DNA from: an uncultured Clostridia bacterium
GTDB taxonomy: Bacteria; Bacillota; Clostridia; Oscillospirales; Oscillospiraceae
Direction of reading: 5' to 3'
DNA length: 64,000 nt
Assembly: GCA_945877365.1 (NCBI GenBank)
Contig: CAMCRV010000006.1
Coordinates: forward strand, 16,661 to 80,660
The translations under genes and the position numbers were made by a program. Under the pieces are notes generated by a model. It did no database searches, was not told where the DNA came from, and saw nothing but the letters and a program-made list of their open reading frames with translations. Positions 59,801 to 64,000 of this stretch are shown piece by piece (within the stretch, counting starts at the first letter, position 1; every line of letters starts with the position of its first letter).

Positions 59801-59854
59801 GCAATCGATGAGCTTTATCAGGTGGAATCTCAGGAAGTCGAGGAACAGGTATGA
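56819..59854 (+). CDS. Eco57I-like type IIG restriction enzyme/N6-adenine methyltransferase
   Basis: 1011 residues. The N-terminus has a PD-(D/E)xK nuclease signature: P85-D86, then E100-T-K102 (KKPDYSF...FLETKK). A helical linker leads to the methyltransferase with motif I DICCGSGNFLL at 395-405 and catalytic NPPY at 554-557. A TaqI-like target recognition region fills the C-terminus. It should cut and methylate DNA in one chain. Size and the adjacent separate methyltransferase match the Eco57I system layout. AT-rich codons set it apart from the mob genes. Confidence 0.9.
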   Translation: MTPEMLATLTEQVAELVQTYSDNYPQFQRATYNETQVRVDFVNRFFKLLGWDVDNERGLPQHLREVTHEATVVVEEGGVHRSKKPDYSFKVGTEVLYFLETKKPAVNLTIDAAPAFQLRRYGWSGDLKVSVLTNFTDLYIYDCSVRPREGDDIGVAMIAHYHFDEYVERFEEIYNMLSKEAVLTGQFERHFGNIQGALRREPFDQYFLDQIRTWRMMLGEDILRNNPNVDAETLNIFVQRVLDRTIFLRICEDRCFENYESLKAITTYQDLRTMFAAADQKYDSGLFELLEEDRLTVSDSVIIEIFQSLYYPNNSYEFGVIDPYIIGQIYELFLDEDLVIREDGHIETQEKPEVVDSQGAVNTPKNITDIIIEETLRPLYENKTPEEVAQYRIADICCGSGNFLLSAFEYIVNYHIEYYRNHDRENAERRGDIYQLAGSTNYILSYEKKRSILKNNIFGVDIDPLAVEVSKFSLLLKALENSSLEEAEAFHQRTNQRILPNLDENIKNGNSLVNMAYARFDRSVYQNVSLMNKLKMFDWNAEFGNRKFDAIIGNPPYIRVQNMVHYSREEYDFYKSSHSPYVTAQTDTLDKYYLFIEKGLALLNDGGMLGYIVPHKFMNIKSGAKLRELLSANSNVKKILHFGTHQVFENRSTYTCILVLSKQGHEEFQIGFVQDWNQFLFNHDTECLTYPAAYISGQPWSFLPQNIVAHLEEISQSCVSLSTLVDIFVGVQTSADQIYIIHADREDENFIYSHDRQGREFQIEKGILRKSIYDTQLVSYEKIKANSYIIFPYKSVNGRPVLYSLAEMTENFPHALAYLNCFKDKLDERNMPGRTTENWFAFGRSQSLRRFLSGEHLVWPVLSTSSNYVYDNDMVVFTGGGNGPFYGIEKKATSQESIFYIQAILNHWLMELLVKSRASTFRGDYYSHGKQFIATLPIYKIDFENPTEAAKHQQIVDMVQNIMQLKEQLASAPNAARRTVLEHSITAINAELNSAIDELYQVESQEVEEQV

Positions 59855-61479
59855 AACCGATTGACGGATATAACAAATTAAGAGGCGGATACTATACCCC
59901 CGACAAAATTTCTGAATTTATTGCAGACTGGGCAATCCGTAAAACTTCTGATTCTGTCTTGGAGCCAAGCTGTGGTGACGGTAGTTTTTTGAGTGCTATA
60001 ACCACTCGTTATAGAGAGTTGGGTGCTACGGATGAGCAAATTCAGAACAATGTGCTTGGGATTGAATTGGATGATATTGAGGCTGAAAAATCTGCGCAGT
60101 ATGGTACAACAGTAGTCTGTAAAGACTTTTTCACATACTACCAAGAGAGCATTGAAGACCAGACTCAATTCGATGTGATAGTTGGAAATCCGCCTTTCAT
60201 TCGCTATCAGCATTTTACAGAGAAATATCGTAAAGTTGCATTTGCTTTGATGAATAAACATGGATTTCAACCCAACCGCCTAACAAACATTTGGCTCCCG
60301 TTCTTAGTGCTTTCTTGTAAGGCATTAAAGCCAACTGGTCGAGTAGGAATGGTTATTCCCGCTGAACTATTCCAGGTTGATTACGCTGCTGAAGCAAGAC
60401 AGTTCCTCAGTACGTTTTTTGATAAGCTAACACTTGTTACGTTCAAACGACTGGTCTTTGATGACATACAGCAGGAAGTTATTCTTCTGTTGGGTGAAAG
60501 AGGCTGCGATAAACATGGCATTCGTGTTGTAGAACTGGAGGATATGGCAGATTTGGTTGCGCAAGGTCAAACATGCTTGGAGAATACCGAGCTAAAGGAA
60601 CTCGACCATAGCCGTGACAAATGGGTGAAATACTTTTTATCCAACGAAGAGTTGGAACTGCTGAAACGGCTTAATAGTGATCCGAGAATTTCCAATGCAA
60701 CCGATTTATTTGAAGTGAATGTTGGTCTTGTAAGTGGCGAGAATGACTTTTTTGTCATGAACCGGGCAACAGTAGAAAAATTTAATCTTCAACAAAGCGT
60801 TATCCCTATCATTAGCCGTTCTGAGCAATTAAAAGGTGTGCAATTAACAAATGAGGATTATAACAATCTGACTGAGTTAGGAAAAAAGGTGTTTTTCTTT
60901 GCTCCCGGAAATAAGGAGTTCGATACCTTGTCTGATGAAGAGAAGGTATATATCCAGTGGGGGGAAGAAAAAGGCTTCAACAAGAATTATAAATGCCGTA
61001 TAAGACCAAAGTGGTATCATGTATCACAGACTTGGTGTGCGGATGCTTTCCTAATTCGCCAGGCGCATTTGTATCCAAGGATGATTCTCAACGAAAAAAA
61101 AGCTCTCGTCACTGATACTCTTCACAAGGTAAGATTCTTAGAGGGCATTGATGGAAGACAAGTTGCAGCGGCCTTTTTGAACACATACACGTTTGCTCTT
61201 AGTGAAACACTTGGCAGAAGTTATGGCGGAGGTGTCCTAACTTTTGAGCCAGGAGAAATGCGAAGAATCCGTATTCCTATGCAAATAGCCGAACGGTTAG
61301 ATTTGCAAAAAATTGATCATTGGCAGCGCAATGGAGAGATTGATAAAATCTTGAAATATACAGATACCATCTTGCTCCAAGAGGGGCTTGGTTTATCTGA
61401 ATATGAAATCAGTTTGCTCCATAGTATTTGGGAAAAAATGTGCAACCGTAGAATGACTCGTAAGAATCAGAGCGTGTAA
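59851..61479 (+). CDS. N6-adenine DNA methyltransferase (M.Eco57I-like)
   Basis: 542 residues. Motif X YYTPDKISEFIA, motif I LEPSCGDGSFLSA (37-49), catalytic NPPFIRYQ (113-120), then a target recognition part with YGGGVLTFEPGEMRRI. It probably protects the sites of the type IIG enzyme, perhaps the second strand of an asymmetric target. The length is like M.Eco57I. ATGA overlap with the RM gene means coordinated supply of nuclease and methylase. Confidence 0.92.
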   Translation: MKPIDGYNKLRGGYYTPDKISEFIADWAIRKTSDSVLEPSCGDGSFLSAITTRYRELGATDEQIQNNVLGIELDDIEAEKSAQYGTTVVCKDFFTYYQESIEDQTQFDVIVGNPPFIRYQHFTEKYRKVAFALMNKHGFQPNRLTNIWLPFLVLSCKALKPTGRVGMVIPAELFQVDYAAEARQFLSTFFDKLTLVTFKRLVFDDIQQEVILLLGERGCDKHGIRVVELEDMADLVAQGQTCLENTELKELDHSRDKWVKYFLSNEELELLKRLNSDPRISNATDLFEVNVGLVSGENDFFVMNRATVEKFNLQQSVIPIISRSEQLKGVQLTNEDYNNLTELGKKVFFFAPGNKEFDTLSDEEKVYIQWGEEKGFNKNYKCRIRPKWYHVSQTWCADAFLIRQAHLYPRMILNEKKALVTDTLHKVRFLEGIDGRQVAAAFLNTYTFALSETLGRSYGGGVLTFEPGEMRRIRIPMQIAERLDLQKIDHWQRNGEIDKILKYTDTILLQEGLGLSEYEISLLHSIWEKMCNRRMTRKNQSV

Positions 61480-61532
61480 ATAACGCTTGTAGTATTTGTT
61501 GATTCTAATTGCAATGAAAGTAGGTGCCCCCT

Positions 61533-63746
61533 GTGATAAAAGCAATAAAACTAAAGAATTGTGCCACTTATCCATCAGTGGGCACCTCAATCGAAAATTG
61601 TCAAAAGGTCAATTTCTTTTATGGTCCCAATGGAAGTGGAAAATCCACAATCAGCAATTTCTTGTATAATCCAACTGGATCGCAATATCGTGAATGTGAA
61701 ATTGAATGGGAAAACAATGCTGCAGTTGATGTGGTTGTATACAATCGTGAATTTCGTGTAAGAAACTTCAAGGAGAACATTGCCGGTGTATTTACACTTG
61801 GTCAAGCAACAATCGAAGATATACAAGCTCTTGAAGAAATGAAAGAGCAACGCACTAAAAAGAACGAAGACTATACAACACGAGGTAATACGCTCCAAAA
61901 GAAGATTCAAGAAGAAATCGCATACAAAGCAACGTTTAGAGATACTGTGTGGGAACGAATTTTAAAACCCAATGAAGCAGATTTTCAAGAGGCTTTCAGC
62001 GGTTTTAGGAACAATAAAGAACGTTTTCGAGATGAGGTGCTTAGACGGTACCAAATATCGCATTCCTCCACCGAAACAAGAGATGCTCTACTTTTGCGAG
62101 CTAAAACATTATTTGCACAGAAACCTGAAAAATGTCCTATCATTCCATTTGCTCTCGATAATATCGTTGAGCAAATTGTTGGGATTGAAACATCCGCGAT
62201 TTGGAGCAAAGTAATTGTCGGCAACAAAGATCTTCCTATCGGACGACTTATTGAGCTTTTAGATAATGCTGACTGGGTAAACCAAGGAAGAAAACATTTG
62301 AGAAAAGACGGAATATGTCCGTTTTGTCAAAAGCAAACCATCACAGATGAGTTGAAAAATCAACTTGATGCTTTCTTTAGTGGCGAATACGAACAGGATG
62401 TCAACCTAATAAAGCAGTTCATTAGCCAATATGGTTCTTATACTGACGAATTGTTGAGGCGCATCAATACGCTTCGGACAAGCCTTGGAGCTTATCCTGC
62501 AGCGGGAATTGAGGCAAGTAAGCTCGATTCGATTATAGAGTTGCTTAATGGACATTTTTCCAAGAATAAAGCAGAGATGCTCATCAAGGAAAAGGAACCT
62601 GGCAGAATCATTTCGCTAACTGAAGCAGCTGCAACAATAAGTTCATTAAAACAATTAGTAATTGACGGAAATGTGGCTATTGCTAAGCATAATGAAATGG
62701 TTGATAACTATACATCCGAAAAGAACACTCTTGTAGCTGATATTTGGGCGTTTTTAATGGATGAAAACGAAGCGTTAATTGCAGGGTATTTGAATGATAT
62801 TGAAACCTTTGCTAAAGCTAAAAAAGGGATCCAAAAAGGAATCGACGTATGCAAGCAACAGTTGGATGATTTGGACGGCAAAATTGTGGAAGCCGGAAAG
62901 AACATAACAAGCGTTCAGCCGACGGTTGATGAGATCAATCGTTCTTTGAAAAGATATGGTTTTACTAATTTCAAAATTGTACCGTCTCCAGCTCAACCAA
63001 ACACATATCAAATACAGCGTATGGATGGCACCCTTGCCACCAATACATTAAGCGAGGGCGAAGAAACATTTATATCGTTCTTGTATTTTTTGCAGTTTGC
63101 AAAAGGCTCCGTCGATGTTGCAAAAGTATCTAATCGTAAGGTTTTGGTATTGGATGACCCGATCTGCAGCCTTGATAGTACAGTTTTATACATAGTAAGT
63201 TCTTTGGTTAAAGGCTTAATAAAAGATGTTCGTGAGGGGAATTCTGATGTAGAGCAGATTTTCATTCTCACGCATAATGTGTTTTTCCACAAGGAAACCG
63301 CTTTTATTGATCGTAGAACCGAAGTTTGCAATGATATACATTTCTGGATTATAAGTAAGGACAATAACATATCCTCTATCAAGGCATACGAAAGAAACAA
63401 TCCGATCAAAACGTCGTATGAATTACTGTGGGAAGAATTAAAAAGTAACACAAACGCTTCGCTTATTACAACGCAAAATATTATGCGAAGAATTTTAGAA
63501 AACTACTTTAGTATTCTTGGTAAAACAAAGGATGACACAATCGTAGATTCTTTCTCGACTATAGAAGAAAAAATGATCTGCCGTTCTTTGTTGAGTTGGA
63601 TCAATGACGGCTCACATACCATTCCCGATGATTTGTATATCGACAGCTACACAGATTCGATAGACCGATACAAACAGATATTTAAAGAAGTATTTTTCAA
63701 AATGGGGCACGAAGCTCACTATAAAATGATGATGGGAGAGCCATAA
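61533..63746 (+). CDS. AAA_13 ATPase with zinc-hook motif, RloC/PrrC-like
   Basis: About 737 residues. Walker A GPNGSGKST near residues 31-39, a central coiled region broken by CPFC (about 262-265, Rad50-like hook), ABC signature TLSEGEETF, Walker B VLVLDDPICSLDS and H-loop ILTHN. The C-terminal 150 residues contain MRRILENYF (R-x3-E) and, 39 residues on, NDGSH. PrrC/RloC anticodon nucleases have an R-x3-E plus H triad after such an ATPase, and guard RM systems. The role here is inferred. Start GTG at 61533; alternative GTG 61524. Confidence 0.82.
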   Translation: MIKAIKLKNCATYPSVGTSIENCQKVNFFYGPNGSGKSTISNFLYNPTGSQYRECEIEWENNAAVDVVVYNREFRVRNFKENIAGVFTLGQATIEDIQALEEMKEQRTKKNEDYTTRGNTLQKKIQEEIAYKATFRDTVWERILKPNEADFQEAFSGFRNNKERFRDEVLRRYQISHSSTETRDALLLRAKTLFAQKPEKCPIIPFALDNIVEQIVGIETSAIWSKVIVGNKDLPIGRLIELLDNADWVNQGRKHLRKDGICPFCQKQTITDELKNQLDAFFSGEYEQDVNLIKQFISQYGSYTDELLRRINTLRTSLGAYPAAGIEASKLDSIIELLNGHFSKNKAEMLIKEKEPGRIISLTEAAATISSLKQLVIDGNVAIAKHNEMVDNYTSEKNTLVADIWAFLMDENEALIAGYLNDIETFAKAKKGIQKGIDVCKQQLDDLDGKIVEAGKNITSVQPTVDEINRSLKRYGFTNFKIVPSPAQPNTYQIQRMDGTLATNTLSEGEETFISFLYFLQFAKGSVDVAKVSNRKVLVLDDPICSLDSTVLYIVSSLVKGLIKDVREGNSDVEQIFILTHNVFFHKETAFIDRRTEVCNDIHFWIISKDNNISSIKAYERNNPIKTSYELLWEELKSNTNASLITTQNIMRRILENYFSILGKTKDDTIVDSFSTIEEKMICRSLLSWINDGSHTIPDDLYIDSYTDSIDRYKQIFKEVFFKMGHEAHYKMMMGEP

Positions 63747-63771
63747 AGTCTCTCGTTGTTCTTGCGTTTCG

Positions 63772-63789
63772 TGGCAACACTATGGCAAC
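63772..63789 (+). repeat. Right integrase arm-type repeats
   Basis: TGGCAAC at 63772-63778 and 63783-63789, 11 bp apart, as at the left end. TCAGAT...ATCTGA (63797-63818) lies next to them and repeats bases of the left-end terminator stem. Confidence 0.65.
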
Positions 63790-63890
63790 AAAAAATCAGA
63801 TAGCCCATGCCATCTGAATAATGAAAATAATTCAAGTAATCTGAGCTAAATCTCATAAGCAAAACTGTTTAAGATTTCTTCTTCAGGAGC

Positions 63891-63902
63891 GAGTGGGAAT
63901 AA
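63891..63902 (+). repeat. attR core: second copy of the guaA 3' end repeat
   Basis: GAGTGGGAATAA, identical to 49314-49325; flanking bases differ on both sides, so the repeat is exactly 12 bp. Confidence 0.88.
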
Positions 63903-63960
63903 CTAACGAAACCCGCAAAGCCTTGAAAACACTGGGCTTTTGGAACGGAAACGGGGCATT

Positions 63961-63979
63961 TGATAGCAAATTGATAGCA
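63961..63979 (+). repeat. Arm-type-like repeat pair beyond attR
   Basis: TGATAGCA at 63961-63968 and 63972-63979, again 11 bp apart. The pair lies 59 bases past attR; the left pair of the present island lies 58 bases past attL. Confidence 0.5.
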
Positions 63980-64000
63980 GATACCAAAACCGGATTTACT

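Larger units (their letters stand above)
49314..63902. mobile_element. Integrated mobilizable island at guaA (14.6 kb)
   Basis: Bounded by two copies of GAGTGGGAATAA. It carries an excisionase-like HTH and tyrosine integrase, MobC-like protein, RepA-like ATPase, predicted origin/oriT, MobV relaxase and a restriction-modification cargo. No conjugation (type IV) genes are present, so it would need a helper element. The guaA 3' end is a known island hotspot, and insertion here restores the gene. The cargo from 56.5 kb on is AT-richer than the mobilization part. Confidence 0.9.
63747..64000. other. Right end of the island and start of a possible second element; no gene seen
   Basis: After the AAA_13 stop the sequence holds the arm-type repeats, the right att copy and a third repeat pair. 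I see no coding region. Confidence 0.6.

Overview
The window looks like chromosomal DNA of a strictly anaerobic, high-GC gut Firmicute of the Oscillospirales/Ruminococcaceae type. The support is the anaerobic ribonucleotide reductase NrdD, pyruvate:ferredoxin oxidoreductase, acetate kinase, an IspH-S1 fusion protein, Clostridia-style gene order (dnaG-sigma, cmk-ispH/S1, yifB-thiI-pncC), strong AGGAGG ribosome binding sites and several palindromic intergenic elements of the kind common in these genomes. The taxonomic call is inference; there is no rRNA gene in the window.

Positions 1-49325 are mostly ordinary core genome: a cut acyltransferase, galM, nrdD behind two NrdR boxes, a YitT/chromate-transporter operon, tmcAL divergent from ackA, pepT, birA, an M29 aminopeptidase, rpmE, hflX-yigZ-dGTPase, dnaG with two sigma-factor genes, cmk-ispH/S1, a tmk-DJ1-mltG-U32 operon, a DEAD helicase with a DprA-like gene, nifJ, yifB-thiI-pncC, an LRR surface protein, tex, an Ig-like/NodB deacetylase, two sugar/vitamer kinases and a GMP synthase that lacks its amidotransferase domain. 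Two small genes (30327-30482 and 44267-44437) and four palindromic MITE-like elements lie between them. At 38.2-40.07 kb an AT-rich piece encoding a polytopic membrane protein, and the first codons of a second gene, has been spliced onto the 3' end of an HTH gene.

Positions 49314-63902 are a complete integrated mobilizable island of 14.6 kb. It sits in the 3' end of guaA and is bounded by a 12-bp direct repeat that contains the guaA stop codon. Its order is: a C-terminally anchored protein of unknown function with an XRE regulator; divergent promoters; a long GC-rich stretch with no convincing gene that folds as a structured RNA; an excisionase-like HTH and tyrosine integrase; a MobC-like protein and RepA-like ATPase; an iteron/hairpin region with a pMV158-like nic sequence; a MobV relaxase; two small conserved proteins; then AT-rich cargo of a small HTH regulator, an Eco57I-like type IIG restriction-modification enzyme, a second adenine methyltransferase, and a large AAA_13 ATPase with a CPFC hook that resembles RloC/PrrC anticodon nucleases. 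Paired integrase arm-type repeats lie near both ends. A third pair with different sequence, at the same distance beyond the right att site, suggests a second island follows in tandem.

The most novel-looking items are the candidate structured RNA at 50.91-51.35 kb, the RM plus AAA_13 defence cassette, the internal translation start in the IspH-S1 gene, the tandem pair of normal and degenerate sigma factors, and the repeated pattern of MITEs flanked by duplicated terminators.
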